Positions 17,352 to 26,901 of a DNA stretch of 64,000 nucleotides are shown here, piece by piece (positions within the stretch are counted from its first letter, which is position 1; every line of letters begins with the position of its first letter). The stretch is from assembly GCA_012959525.1 (NCBI GenBank), contig DUDB01000045.1, forward strand, positions 34,840-98,839. The letters run 5' to 3'. Under the pieces are notes generated by a model. The model was given only the letters and a program-made list of their open reading frames with translations, was not told the origin of the DNA and did no database searches. The DNA is from Planctomycetota bacterium (GTDB lineage Bacteria > Planctomycetota > UBA1135 > GCA-002686595). The position numbers were made by a program, and so were the translations under genes.

Positions 17352-17776
17352 GCGATCCTCTCCGCGATGCCTGCACCGAAGACGGGCGCTTCTCCTTTGA
17401 TGCGTACCGGTTCCTGTTTGAGTCACTCGAGACCGCCCTCACTCTCGCCGGCCGCGAGGGGGAGTCCGGGACGAGTCGGCACGTGAGCGGACCCGAGTTG
17501 TTGGAAGGCATGCGCGCGCTGGCGGAGCGTATGTTCGGCCCTCTGGCCGCGGAGGTCTGGCGCTCTTGGGGCGTGCACTCCACCCTGGACTGGGGACGCA
17601 TTGTGTTCGTTCTGGTCGATGCGGAATTGCTCAACCGCCAGGAGAGTGACACCCTCGACCAATTCGCAGACGTCTTTGATTTCGAGGAAGCATTTGAGCT
17701 TCACTACGAGCCCCAACTCCCTTCTGAATTAGGTGCGAACCCTCTGCCCGACGATGGCCCGGGGGCCGCGGAGTAG
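17348..17776 (+). CDS. Minf_1886-family conserved protein
   Basis: The 142-residue soluble protein matches my memory of the Minf_1886 family: YRFLFESLETAL, GTSRHVSGPELLEGMRALAE, MFGPLAAEVWRSWGVHST, WGRIVFVLVDAELL and FADVFDFEEAFE in that order. The function is unknown; I know the family mainly from Verrucomicrobia and Planctomycetes. The start is a GTG overlapping the holB stop (GTGA), so it is translated with the clamp-loader gene. The last ~20 residues are low-complexity and probably variable. Confidence 0.85.
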   Translation: MSDPLRDACTEDGRFSFDAYRFLFESLETALTLAGREGESGTSRHVSGPELLEGMRALAERMFGPLAAEVWRSWGVHSTLDWGRIVFVLVDAELLNRQESDTLDQFADVFDFEEAFELHYEPQLPSELGANPLPDDGPGAAE

Positions 17777-17787
17777 TGGGCGTCGGC

Positions 17788-17816
17788 CGGGGATGGTCCG
17801 GGCCCCGTCAGTTTTT
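17788..17816 (+). terminator. Candidate intrinsic terminator after the tmk-holB operon
   Basis: A CGGGG/CCCCG stem with a roughly 10-base loop is followed by GTCAGTTTTTC on the plus strand. It sits at the meeting point with the convergent Ctp gene, and its T-run is the complement of that gene's final lysine codons. The stem is short. Confidence 0.45.
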
Positions 17817-20363
17817 CTTCATGGAGCGGATCAGGTCGGTCAGTTCGCGTAGCTTCTGACGCGTGATGAGTTCGTCCGCCCCGCCGGCCTCGGCAATCAG
17901 GGCCAGGGCCTGATCCAGGTCCTCGCTGCGCAGATTCATTGGGCTGGACAGGCCGAGGACCAGGCCATCGTCCCCGATCTCATCAAAAGTGCGCCCGTAG
18001 GCCACCAGGGAGTCGGCCGTCTCGCCCAGGTCCGCGAGGATGGAGTGCACTGCTGCTTGTAGTTGGCTGTCCTCCTGGAAGTCGCCCAGGGGGAAGGCGT
18101 GGCCTTGGGCATCCTGGACCAGTCGGCGCACCTCGATGCGCAGCAGGAAGCGCACGTCGTTCTCGGACAGAATCGTGTCCAGACCAGCGTAGAGCTCATC
18201 GAACCCCGAGTAGGCCGCGGTGTCGTCCATGTCACAAAGGGCCAACTTGCTGAACGCCTCCTGGTTCTCGGCAAACCGATCCCGTGCCCAATCCCGCAGC
18301 TTGCGGGTGTCCTGCAGCTTGCGCATCTCCACCAGGCGCCAGGATTCCCTGCGCATGGGGGCGACGGTCTCGTCTGGTTCGACGCCGCCTGCAGAAGTGA
18401 TGTTGCCCTCCTCGTCGACCTTGCGATGGATCGAGCGACCGGTAGGCAGGAGGTACTGCTCAATGGTGAGCTTGATGCGGGGTGCGTAGTCGAACTCCCC
18501 GTCGCCGTCGTAATCCTTGGTGATGGTCTCCCATTCGTCGTGGCGACGATTGCCGTTCTCGTCGGCGAATTCGTCATCCGCTTCACCGGGCAGCCGGATG
18601 AGGTTCTGCACGGAGCCTTTGCCGAAGCTGCGCTGGCCGATGAGCTTGGAGCGGCCGTGGTCCTGCAGGGCGCCGGAGACGATCTCGGAGGCGGAAGCGC
18701 TGAAGCGGTTGATCAGCGTCACCATGGGCATGTCGTCGGGGATGATGGCTCCGCGGACCGTGGAGAATGTGCGCGGCCGATAGACGCGGCTCTTGGTGCT
18801 GACGACCACCTTGCCCTTGTCTAGGAAGAGGTCGCCCACGTTGCGTGCCTCAGTGAGGAGCCCGCCCGTGTTCCCGCGCAAGTCGAGTATCAGGCCGCGC
18901 ATGCCGTCGGCCTTGAGTTCCTTGATGGCGCTTGCGAGCTCCTGGCTGGCCACTCGACTGAAGGTAGTGAGTTCCACCAGGCCGATCCCTCCGGGCAACA
19001 TCTGCGCGTGTACGGGAGGGACGGTGATCTGAGCCCTCTCGATGACCACGGCCATGTCCTCGGTGGGACGCTCAATCAGCCCAGCGTCCATGCCGCGCCG
19101 CCAGATGTAGAGCTTGACGGACGTGCCCGGCTTGCCTTTCAGGCGCTTGATCACGTCGTTGACGGGCTCGCCCACGGTGGGCCAGTCGCCCAGGCGTACG
19201 ATCTTGTCGTCGGTGTACAGACCCGCTTTGTAGGCGGGCCCCGAGTAGATGGGGCGCGTGATCGTGAACAGCCCATCGTCGCGGTCCAGTCCCACGTAGG
19301 CACCGATGCCGCCGTACTCAGCTTCCAGGTCCAGCTCGAATTTCTTGAAAGCCTCTGGCGAGAAGTAGGACGAGTGGCGGTCCATGCTGCGAAGCAAGCC
19401 GTCGGCGGCCGCCTCGATCAGTTCGGCGCGTGTCACCTCCGTGCCGTCGATGTGAGCCTCTTGTACCAGCTGGATCAGGCGCTCGATTCGTCCGAGGTCT
19501 GAACCGACCGACCCGCCGGATGCCAGGTCGCTGGCGACGTCGCGGGCGCGTCGCAGTTCCGTCTCCTTGTGGCGTCGAATCTGGACCTGCTTCAGATAGG
19601 CTGCCGCCAAGCGGCCGCGGTCTCCGGGCAGGGCGGCCAGGCGCTCAAGTTCACCCGTCACTCCGGGTACGTCTTCGACGATGCCCAGGTGGGCCAGGGC
19701 GAGGGCGCCCTCGGCCTTGAGTTGGGCGTCCGCCGATCCCAGGAAGTCGTAGAGCACGGCTCGGGCCTTGGGGATCTGCTTGCCAAGGCCCACACCGTGG
19801 GCGGCCGTGGCGCAGGTCACGCGCAGGCTTGGCGCATAATTTGCATTTTGCGCGGCGGTGATCAGGGCCCGGGCCAATGACTCACGCGCATCGCTCTCGG
19901 CGAGATTCAGATCTGAGCCCTCCACGAGCTCGGCCGTGGCGGCGATCAGGTCGGGGTTTCGGGAGCGCACCAGGGGGAGAAGGGTGTTGGCACACAATTC
20001 CAGGTCGGGGTCGTCTCCCAGAAAGCGTGTGGCAACCAGGAGCAGGGCGCCGCGCCCCAGGGTCGTCTCGCCGGCGTCCAGGTCGGCCTTGAGTGCACGC
20101 AGGCTGCGTTCCACCGCGGCGTCGAACGGGGCACCGATTTCATCACCCACCAGCGACGACAGGTTCTGGGCTGCCGACCAGAGCTCCTCGGCTTCCATTT
20201 GGCTGGCTGCTTCCACGCGTTCCATGAGGATCGCTTCCAGATCCGCGGGGGAGTCCTGCAAGGGGCTAGCGCCACTGGGAGTAGCGAGGTACACGCAGGA
20301 GAGGGCCCAGAGGGTAGCGGTGAGGGCCAGGGTCGGTTTCAGGGGGGTTGAGCGGTGCTGCAT
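17808..20363 (-). CDS. C-terminal processing protease (S41 family, Ctp/Prc-like)
   Basis: An export signal covers about residues 8-33. Residues about 40-280 are helical and HEAT-like, an unusually long N-terminal region. A PDZ domain (about 345-435, YGGIGAYVGLD) precedes the S41 catalytic core. The catalytic dyad is Ser557 in NRFSASASE and Lys582 in FGKGSVQ, spaced 25 residues apart as in E. coli Prc. Downstream, a calcium-like DxDxDG stretch (KDYDGDGEFDY) is inserted before the LPTGRSIH block. The family trims periplasmic proteins at their C-termini. At 851 residues it is longer than CtpA and nearer to Prc in size. It stands alone on its strand. Confidence 0.93.
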   Translation of the reverse strand: MQHRSTPLKPTLALTATLWALSCVYLATPSGASPLQDSPADLEAILMERVEAASQMEAEELWSAAQNLSSLVGDEIGAPFDAAVERSLRALKADLDAGETTLGRGALLLVATRFLGDDPDLELCANTLLPLVRSRNPDLIAATAELVEGSDLNLAESDARESLARALITAAQNANYAPSLRVTCATAAHGVGLGKQIPKARAVLYDFLGSADAQLKAEGALALAHLGIVEDVPGVTGELERLAALPGDRGRLAAAYLKQVQIRRHKETELRRARDVASDLASGGSVGSDLGRIERLIQLVQEAHIDGTEVTRAELIEAAADGLLRSMDRHSSYFSPEAFKKFELDLEAEYGGIGAYVGLDRDDGLFTITRPIYSGPAYKAGLYTDDKIVRLGDWPTVGEPVNDVIKRLKGKPGTSVKLYIWRRGMDAGLIERPTEDMAVVIERAQITVPPVHAQMLPGGIGLVELTTFSRVASQELASAIKELKADGMRGLILDLRGNTGGLLTEARNVGDLFLDKGKVVVSTKSRVYRPRTFSTVRGAIIPDDMPMVTLINRFSASASEIVSGALQDHGRSKLIGQRSFGKGSVQNLIRLPGEADDEFADENGNRRHDEWETITKDYDGDGEFDYAPRIKLTIEQYLLPTGRSIHRKVDEEGNITSAGGVEPDETVAPMRRESWRLVEMRKLQDTRKLRDWARDRFAENQEAFSKLALCDMDDTAAYSGFDELYAGLDTILSENDVRFLLRIEVRRLVQDAQGHAFPLGDFQEDSQLQAAVHSILADLGETADSLVAYGRTFDEIGDDGLVLGLSSPMNLRSEDLDQALALIAEAGGADELITRQKLRELTDLIRSMKKN

Positions 20364-20429
20364 GCTGATAGGAGTGGGTTGGACGGCGCAGGGGGAGCCG
20401 GGTAGCCTGAGTGGCCGCCCTCGTCTCCC

Positions 20430-20570
20430 CTATGAGATTAGGTCTTCGGACACGGTTTGCTCGGTTTCGACTGCGTACAGTTTCTTGTTTTCCAAATTCC
20501 CCGCCGGATCTCCATCTGAGAGAGCCTGTGGGCCACCGAGCGCGGGCTTAGTAGCTTTCGCAGGGGGCAT
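20430..20570 (-). CDS. Possible 46-residue small protein
   Basis: An ATG with AAGG a few bases upstream opens a 46-residue frame: MPPAKATKPALGG, then a polar acidic and lysine-containing stretch (ENKKLYAVETEQ) ending SEDLIS. It would be a soluble, low-complexity peptide ending 66 bases before the Ctp start on the same strand. I recognise no family. The amino-acid mix is protein-like and the local G+C drops, but nothing else supports it. Confidence 0.3.
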   Translation of the reverse strand: MPPAKATKPALGGPQALSDGDPAGNLENKKLYAVETEQTVSEDLIS

Positions 20571-20576
20571 CGCCTT

Positions 20577-21101
20577 GTGAGTCACGATCGAGAACAATTC
20601 GTCCCCAAGCCCCCTCTGACCGACGGCCTGCCCCACGTGCGGGTGGGATCAGGAGGCAGCGAGTCGCGCATGGTTGATGTGGGCGCCAAGCCCTGCACCC
20701 GGCGCCGCGCCCTGGCCCGGGCCCGGGTGGAGTTTCCGCCGGGGCTCTGCGAGCAGGTGCTGGCGGGGGATGGGCCCAAGGGGCCGATCGAAGAAGTGGC
20801 CCGCAGCGCCGGTATCCTGGCCGCCAAGGGTACGGGCGGGTTGATCCCCATGTGCCACCCTTTGGGGCTGGATCACGTGGAGATTTCCTTCGAGGCTGCG
20901 GGGCCCGATCACCTGGACGTTCTATGCCGGACCTCCTGTGAGGGCCGTACGGGGGTGGAAATGGAGGCCATGGTGGGGGCCGCCCTGGCCGCCCTCACCG
21001 TCTACGACATGACCAAGGGGCTCGACAAGGGCATCCGTCTGGGGACGGTCGAACTGCTTGAAAAGTCCGGTGGAGCCTCAGGGGACTGGACCCGGCCCTG
21101 A
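20577..21101 (+). CDS. moaC: Cyclic pyranopterin monophosphate synthase MoaC
   Basis: It carries out the second step of molybdenum cofactor synthesis. The conserved core starts at SRMVDVGAKP (residue ~31) and includes AAKGTGGLIPMCHPLGLDHVE, TGVEMEAMVGAALAALTVYDM and the active-site lysine in TKGLDKG. The usual Cys of YDMCK is Thr here. The first 28 residues are not conserved, so the GTG at 20577 is uncertain and a later start is possible. No other moa or moe gene lies in the window. Confidence 0.92.
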   Translation: MSHDREQFVPKPPLTDGLPHVRVGSGGSESRMVDVGAKPCTRRRALARARVEFPPGLCEQVLAGDGPKGPIEEVARSAGILAAKGTGGLIPMCHPLGLDHVEISFEAAGPDHLDVLCRTSCEGRTGVEMEAMVGAALAALTVYDMTKGLDKGIRLGTVELLEKSGGASGDWTRP

Positions 21102-21245
21102 ATTTCAGGTCCCGGATGCTTACACTTCCCGTGCCTGAGAGTCGGCCATGGCTTCCCGGGGCCGTGCGCCCTTGCCCGCCCCTGTCGTCACCCCGTCCCG
21201 AAACGAACCCCACCCCACGGTCGGCCACCGCCTGCCCACTCTCCG

Positions 21246-21719
21246 ATGGACCTCAAACTGATCCGCAACCTCGTGCGCATCATGGAGCGCGGCGACGTCT
21301 GCGAACTCGAAGTCGCCGACGAACCCAGCGGCCTGCGCGTGCACCTCAAGCGCGGGACGCAGGGTCTCGGCGCTCAGGCGCCCGTGATGGTTATGCCGGG
21401 TGCGGCCGTCGTTGCACCCACCTCGGGCACGCACGAAGGAGTCGATGATGGCGACGACACCCCCTCCCGCGCTGCGGGAGTGGAGGAGGTGACCAGTCCC
21501 ATGGTCGGGACCTTCTATCGCGCTTCCTCGCCCGAGTCCGACCCCTTCGTGAGTGTTGGGGCCGCAGTGGGGGATGAAAGCGTCGTCTGCATCATCGAGG
21601 CCATGAAGGTCATGAACGAGATCCACGCGGAGATGAGCGGAGAGGTTGTCGAGATTCTCGTGGAGGATGGTGAGCCAGTCGAGTTCGGCCAGCCTCTGTT
21701 CCTGATCAAGACGCGCTGA
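21246..21719 (+). CDS. accB: Acetyl-CoA carboxylase biotin carboxyl carrier protein
   Basis: The N-terminal helix [18 protein letters not shown], a variable Pro/Ala-poor linker and a C-terminal biotinyl domain (about 80-157) are in the standard order. The biotin attachment site is Lys121 in IEAMKVMNE. It carries CO2 between biotin carboxylase and carboxyltransferase in fatty-acid synthesis. Its stop overlaps the accC start by one base. Confidence 0.96.
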   Translation: MDLKLIRNLVRIMERGDVCELEVADEPSGLRVHLKRGTQGLGAQAPVMVMPGAAVVAPTSGTHEGVDDGDDTPSRAAGVEEVTSPMVGTFYRASSPESDPFVSVGAAVGDESVVCIIEAMKVMNEIHAEMSGEVVEILVEDGEPVEFGQPLFLIKTR

Positions 21720-23068
21720 TGTTTCGCAGGGTCCTGGTCGCCAATCGGGGCGAGATCGCACAGCGCATCATCCGCGCCTGCAAGGAGTTGAACGTCGAGA
21801 CTGTTGCCGTCTACTCCGAGGCGGACGCCGATGCTCTGTACTTGCGGCAGGCAGACGAGACCATCTGCATCGGGGCGGCGCCCGGTGCCCAGTCCTACTT
21901 GAATGTTCCGGCGGTGATCTCGGCCGCCGAGATTGCCGACGTTGAGGCGATTCACCCCGGCTACGGGTTTCTTGCGGAGAACGCTCACTTCGCAGAGGTC
22001 TGTCGCTCGTGCCAGATCGAGTTCATCGGCCCCAGCGCGGAGACGATTGCCATGGTGGGCAACAAGGCGCGGGCACGGGAAATCGCCAAGAGCGCCAAGG
22101 TGCCGGTGGTCCCTGGCTCACCCGGGCCGGTGACCGGTGAGGAGCAGGCCAAAGAGGAGGCGCGCAGGATCGGCTACCCGGTCATGATCAAGGCGGCCTC
22201 CGGTGGCGGGGGGCGCGGAATGCGCGTGGCTCACAACGAGCCCAGCCTACTTAGCGGCATGCGAGCCGCTCAGACTGAGGCCGCCGCGGCATTCGGGGAC
22301 GATACGGTCTACTTCGAGAAGTTCATTGAGAGTGGCCGGCACGTGGAGGTGCAGATTCTGGCCGACGGCAAGGGCGAGGTCCTCCATTTGGGCGAGCGTG
22401 ACTGTTCGGTTCAGCGCCGCCACCAAAAATTGATCGAGGAGTCCCCCTCGCCGACGTTGACCCCCAAGCAACGCAAGGGGATGTGCGCGGCTGCGGTGCG
22501 GTTGGCCAAGGCCTCGAATTACAAGAACGCGGGCACCGTCGAGTTCATCCTGGACCAGGATGGATCCTTCTACTTCATCGAGGTGAACGCGCGCATTCAA
22601 GTCGAGCACACCGTCACTGAAATGGTGACCGGTATCGATCTGATCGGGGCGCAGTTGCGCATCGCGTCAGGCGAAGATCTGTGGCTCAAGCAGAGGGACA
22701 TTCGCAATCAGGGGCACGCCATTGAATGCCGCATCAACGCGGAGAACCCCGCGAAGGGCTTCATGCCCTCCCCGGGCCGATTGGAGGCATTTGTCCCTCC
22801 TGGAGGCCCTGGTGTGCGGGTAGATACTCACTGCTACAGTGGGTACTCGATTCCACCGCACTATGACTCCATGATTGCGAAACTCCTCGTCCATCGTCCC
22901 ACGCGCGATGAGGCCATCCGTTGCATGATCCGTGCCTTGGACGAGTTCGTCGTGGAAGGCCCGTACACCACCATTTCTTTCCAGCGCGAGGTGCTGTCCC
23001 ACGCGGACTTCCTCGCAGGTCTCCACGACACGAACTTCGTGGAGCGTACTTTCGGCGCTCCATCCTAG
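21719..23068 (+). CDS. accC: Acetyl-CoA carboxylase biotin carboxylase subunit
   Basis: This is a normal 449-residue ATP-grasp biotin carboxylase. It has [19 protein letters not shown] at the N-terminus, the [11 protein letters not shown] block, the glycine-rich loop [13 protein letters not shown] near residue 160, the [16 protein letters not shown] block and [10 protein letters not shown] with active-site Glu, Asn and Arg. It carboxylates the biotin on AccB using ATP and bicarbonate. The accBC pair is coupled by overlapping stop and start codons. Confidence 0.97.
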   Translation: MFRRVLVANRGEIAQRIIRACKELNVETVAVYSEADADALYLRQADETICIGAAPGAQSYLNVPAVISAAEIADVEAIHPGYGFLAENAHFAEVCRSCQIEFIGPSAETIAMVGNKARAREIAKSAKVPVVPGSPGPVTGEEQAKEEARRIGYPVMIKAASGGGGRGMRVAHNEPSLLSGMRAAQTEAAAAFGDDTVYFEKFIESGRHVEVQILADGKGEVLHLGERDCSVQRRHQKLIEESPSPTLTPKQRKGMCAAAVRLAKASNYKNAGTVEFILDQDGSFYFIEVNARIQVEHTVTEMVTGIDLIGAQLRIASGEDLWLKQRDIRNQGHAIECRINAENPAKGFMPSPGRLEAFVPPGGPGVRVDTHCYSGYSIPPHYDSMIAKLLVHRPTRDEAIRCMIRALDEFVVEGPYTTISFQREVLSHADFLAGLHDTNFVERTFGAPS

Positions 23069-23098
23069 CCCGGTGCCCACTTCAACCCTGTGTGTCCC

Positions 23099-24049
23099 AT
23101 GAACTCAAGCCCCGTTCGAGCACTCTCCTGGACCCTTCCCCTGATGGCCCTCCTCGCGGGTTGTTACGTCAGCACCCAACGCCATCCGGGACCGATGGTA
23201 GCGACGGTGGATCCCCTGCCACCGGGGACGACCACGCAGTACCCGGCTGGACCCGAAGAGGTCCTCGTGCTGCGCATCGCTGATCCGGTTCGCGTGCGCC
23301 GGCCCGGGCAGGCGGCGGACTTCCCGCTGTACTTCTATAAGAAGCAGGCACGCATGAACGCAGGCTCTTGGGTTTTCTGCGGTGCCGGCGGTCGGGCTGA
23401 GATCATCCTCGGCGGCGATGCCTCGGTACGATTTCTTGGTTATGGATCTGGCGTGGTGGGCTCCCCGAGTCGCGATGAGCCCATGTTTTTCCTGCATGAG
23501 GTTGAGACCGCCGTGGTCCACTTTCCGGAGCTCGGTCAGCAGGTGCGACTTCCCGGGGGGGCCATCCTGGCTGGGGTGAGAGGACCATTCGTGATCGAGC
23601 GCGAGCACGACGATATCTTGCGCGTCCGCAATCGCTCCAAGTCTGTGGGGCGTCTGGCGTATATGGACGAGCAGTTTCAACTAAGCCCCGGGGACGTGAT
23701 CGACCTACCCATTCTGGATGGGAGCACGGCTCCCCGAGAGGAGGATCCTGGATTTCAGACCCAGACGGGCGTGGATCGTCAGATTTCATTCCGGGGGGAC
23801 GTCACACTTATTCCGAATGGCAAGGGCGTGCGCATTAGTGCTACCGGCGAGAACGAAGTGTTGGGCCATGGGTTGCGCCTGCGACTGGAGAAGGGTCAAG
23901 AGATTTGGGTTGATGACTTCGTGACCGCCGCTGTGGCGGTGGCACCGGATCCGGTCGTACCTCTCCCCGTGGTGCTCGACACAAATGAGGGTGAGTCTGC
24001 GGATTCCGAGGATGCGCAGGATAATTCCGGCTCGGAGGACAACAAGTGA
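23099..24049 (+). CDS. FecR-like lipoprotein of unknown role
   Basis: I start at ATG 23099, which gives a signal ending ALLAGC at Cys22. The middle region (about 85-215) has the FecR-like rhythm: a Gly-Ser opener, [18 protein letters not shown], then [19 protein letters not shown]. The C-terminal 30 residues are acidic and disordered. FecR-like domains bind or signal at the envelope, but no TonB or sigma partner is here. The gene lies 30 bases after accC, and its stop overlaps the start of the UDP-xylose synthase gene, so it may belong to surface-glycan expression. Without a search the domain call is tentative. Confidence 0.6.
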   Translation: MNSSPVRALSWTLPLMALLAGCYVSTQRHPGPMVATVDPLPPGTTTQYPAGPEEVLVLRIADPVRVRRPGQAADFPLYFYKKQARMNAGSWVFCGAGGRAEIILGGDASVRFLGYGSGVVGSPSRDEPMFFLHEVETAVVHFPELGQQVRLPGGAILAGVRGPFVIEREHDDILRVRNRSKSVGRLAYMDEQFQLSPGDVIDLPILDGSTAPREEDPGFQTQTGVDRQISFRGDVTLIPNGKGVRISATGENEVLGHGLRLRLEKGQEIWVDDFVTAAVAVAPDPVVPLPVVLDTNEGESADSEDAQDNSGSEDNK

Positions 24050-25017
24050 GGCGGCAGACAGTCCTAATTACCGGAGGTGCCGGGTTCCTCGGCAGCCACC
24101 TCTGCGAGCGCTTCCTGGCCGAGGGTTGGGCCGTGATCTGCATGGACAACCTGATCACGGGGGATCTCACCAACGTGGAGGCCCTGTTCGCCGATCCCGC
24201 CTTCCATTTCGAGAAGCGCGACGTGACCGAGTACATCCACGTGCCGGGTGACCTGGACGCCATCCTGCACTTCGCCTCTCCCGCCAGTCCCATCGACTAC
24301 CTGGAATTGCCCATCCAGACCCTCAAGGTGGGCTCCCTGGGAACCCACAAGGTTCTGGGGCTCGCGCGCGCGAAGAATGCGCGCTTCCTGCTGGCTTCGA
24401 CGTCCGAGTGTTATGGCGACCCTCTCGTGCATCCCCAATCCGAGGACTACTGGGGCAACGTCAATCCTGTGGGGCCCCGGGGCGTCTACGACGAGGCCAA
24501 GCGCTTTGCCGAAGCCATGACCATGGCCTACCACCGCTACCACGGCGTGGCCACGCGCATCGTGCGCATCTTCAATACCTATGGGCCGCGCATGCGTCTG
24601 AATGATGGCCGCGCCCTGCCGGCCTTCATGTCCCAGGCCCTGGAAGGGCGCCCCTTGACGGTGTTTGGTGACGGCAGTCAGACCCGTTCATTCTGCTTCA
24701 TGGATGATCTTGTGGAGGGCATCTGGCGTCTCCTGAATTCAGAAGAGGTGCTGCCGGTCAATATCGGCAACCCGAGCGAACTGACCATTTTGGAGTTTGC
24801 CAGGAAGGTCATTGAGCTGACCGGGACGCAGGTAGAGATCGTGTTCAAGGAGCTACCCGAGGATGACCCCAAGGTGCGACAGCCGGATATCACCCGTGCG
24901 CGCACCCTGCTCGACTGGGAGCCCCAGGTGGATCTCGATACAGGCTTGGGACTCACCCTGGAGTTCTTCCAGGCCAAGGTTCTTGGCGGAGCACCTGACG
25001 AGGTGGGGGGGGGCTGA
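24046..25017 (+). CDS. UDP-glucuronate decarboxylase (UDP-xylose synthase)
   Basis: This extended SDR has the nucleotide motif [18 protein letters not shown], the UXS-typical MDNLITG and [19 protein letters not shown], the catalytic TSECYGDP and [10 protein letters not shown] (Tyr-xxx-Lys), and [10 protein letters not shown]. These match UDP-glucuronate decarboxylases, which make UDP-xylose. The start is a GTG overlapping the upstream stop. At 323 residues it is of family length. It begins the nucleotide-sugar block. Confidence 0.92.
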   Translation: MRRQTVLITGGAGFLGSHLCERFLAEGWAVICMDNLITGDLTNVEALFADPAFHFEKRDVTEYIHVPGDLDAILHFASPASPIDYLELPIQTLKVGSLGTHKVLGLARAKNARFLLASTSECYGDPLVHPQSEDYWGNVNPVGPRGVYDEAKRFAEAMTMAYHRYHGVATRIVRIFNTYGPRMRLNDGRALPAFMSQALEGRPLTVFGDGSQTRSFCFMDDLVEGIWRLLNSEEVLPVNIGNPSELTILEFARKVIELTGTQVEIVFKELPEDDPKVRQPDITRARTLLDWEPQVDLDTGLGLTLEFFQAKVLGGAPDEVGGG

Positions 25018-25019
25018 TC

Positions 25020-26882
25020 GTGTGTGGGATCGTGGGCGCCTCTCTTGCAACAGGGCCGGTGACACCGGCCCTGCTGGAGGGTCTGCGGGTTCTTGAGTAC
25101 CGCGGCTACGACAGCGCGGGGCTGGCGCTGGTGGATGGCACCTCTCAAGGCGTGCGGGTCGTCAAGTCCGAGGGGCGCATAGCCAATCTGGAAAGCCGCC
25201 TGACGGAAGCCTCTTTTGACACCGACGCAGGAGACTTGTGCGCGGGTATCGGCCACACACGTTGGGCCACCCATGGGCCACCGAGTGACGTCAATGCACA
25301 CCCTCATGTGGGCATGGGCACTCGTCTGGCCCTCGTCCACAACGGAATAATCGAGAACTACACGGACCTCAAGGCCGAACTCCAGAAGGCAGGCGTCACC
25401 TTTCGTTCCGATACCGACAGCGAGGTGCTGGCGCACCTGATCGAGCGTGCCCTGGGCGAAACCGACGACTTGGTCGTGGCCTTACGGTCGATCCTGGATC
25501 GCCTGCAGGGCTACTACGCCTTGGCCGTTCTCGACCGCTTTCAAGGGCGCAATCAGCTGGTTTGCGCCCGCTCGGGCCCGCCTCTTGCCCTCTGTTCGAC
25601 GCCGGGGGGGACCTATTTGGCCTCTGACGTCTTGGCCTTGGTGCCGCACTCCAATCGAGTCGTGTTCCTGGATGATGGCGATATAGCCCGACTGCAGGCC
25701 GACGGCTTTGAAATCTGGGACAGGGATGGGCGTCCGACGGAACGGTTGGCCACCACTGTGGAGTTCAACTCCGCAGAGGTCGGGCTGGGCCACTGGCCAC
25801 ACTTCATGCTCAAAGAGATCTTCGAGCAGCCCGATGTCTTGGCGCGGGCGGCTTTTGGGCGCATCGCTGCGTCAGGGGATGACGTTGATTTTGAAGACGA
25901 GCGCCTGGGGGGCGATGCGCTGGCAGATGTCCAGCGCGTCCAAGTGATCGCGTGCGGGACAGCACTCCATGCGGGGCAGATCGCTGCCTACCTGATCGAG
26001 GGCTTGGCGGGGATTCCCACGGACGTGGACTTTGCTTCGGAATTCCGCTACCGCTCACCCTGCTTGGTGCCCGGCACCCTGGCCCTCTGCATTTCACAGT
26101 CCGGCGAAACCGCTGACACTCTGGCTGCCGCCCGATTGGCGGTGCAGCACGGTGCGCGGCTTGTGAGCATCTGCAACGTGGACGGTTCTAGTCAGGTGCG
26201 CGAGTCCGAGGGCGTGGTGTTGACCCACGCAGGACCTGAAATCGGCGTTGCGAGCACCAAGGCCTTCACGGCCCAGCTGGTGTCGGCGGTGCTGCTGGCC
26301 GTTCGCCTGGGACGCTCTCGCGGGAGCCTCCCCAAGGAGGACGCCGCTGAGATCCTGTCAGAGCTGCGCCTCCTCAGGGCGAAGATGGGTTCATTGCTGA
26401 CCAAGGAGTATGCCGAAGGAGTCAAGCGTCTGGCGCGTAGTCACATGGAGCAGGACGGCTTCTTGTTCTTGGGCCGTGGGGTCAATTTCCCCGTGGCTCT
26501 CGAAGGGGCTCTCAAGCTCAAGGAGATCTCGTACATGCATGCCGAGGGTTATGCCGCGGGCGAAATGAAGCACGGCCCCATCGCGCTGATTGATGCAGGC
26601 ATGAGCGTTTTTGTCATCAACGCGGCGGGCCCTCTCGCCAGCAAGGTGCGGGCCAACATGGAGCAGGTCCAGGCGCGTGGTGGACGCGTGGTGTGCGTGG
26701 GGTCCGATCCTGAGAGCCTGACGGCTACGGAAGAGACCTTGGTGGTACCTGAGACTCTTGAGTGGCTCTCGCCCATTTTGAATACCATTCCGCTGCAGTT
26801 GTTTGCCTACCACGTCGCACGCCTGAGGGGCTGTGATATCGACAAGCCCCGTAACCTGGCCAAGAGCGTCACTGTCGAATGA
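25020..26882 (+). CDS. glmS: Glutamine-fructose-6-phosphate aminotransferase (isomerizing)
   Basis: It makes glucosamine-6-phosphate, the entry to amino sugars. The GTG start gives (M)CGIVGASL, leaving Cys2 as the N-terminal nucleophile of the glutaminase domain; RVLEYRGYDSAG and GHTRWATHG follow. Two SIS domains fill the C-terminal half (ACGTALHAGQIAAYLIE, ISQSGETADT, GVASTKAFTAQ), and the protein ends DKPRNLAKSVTVE as the family does. It lies two bases after the upstream stop. Placement among sugar-nucleotide genes suggests supply for the EPS. Confidence 0.97.
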   Translation: MCGIVGASLATGPVTPALLEGLRVLEYRGYDSAGLALVDGTSQGVRVVKSEGRIANLESRLTEASFDTDAGDLCAGIGHTRWATHGPPSDVNAHPHVGMGTRLALVHNGIIENYTDLKAELQKAGVTFRSDTDSEVLAHLIERALGETDDLVVALRSILDRLQGYYALAVLDRFQGRNQLVCARSGPPLALCSTPGGTYLASDVLALVPHSNRVVFLDDGDIARLQADGFEIWDRDGRPTERLATTVEFNSAEVGLGHWPHFMLKEIFEQPDVLARAAFGRIAASGDDVDFEDERLGGDALADVQRVQVIACGTALHAGQIAAYLIEGLAGIPTDVDFASEFRYRSPCLVPGTLALCISQSGETADTLAAARLAVQHGARLVSICNVDGSSQVRESEGVVLTHAGPEIGVASTKAFTAQLVSAVLLAVRLGRSRGSLPKEDAAEILSELRLLRAKMGSLLTKEYAEGVKRLARSHMEQDGFLFLGRGVNFPVALEGALKLKEISYMHAEGYAAGEMKHGPIALIDAGMSVFVINAAGPLASKVRANMEQVQARGGRVVCVGSDPESLTATEETLVVPETLEWLSPILNTIPLQLFAYHVARLRGCDIDKPRNLAKSVTVE

Positions 26883-26901
26883 GAACCGGAGTGTGTCGAA
26901 C

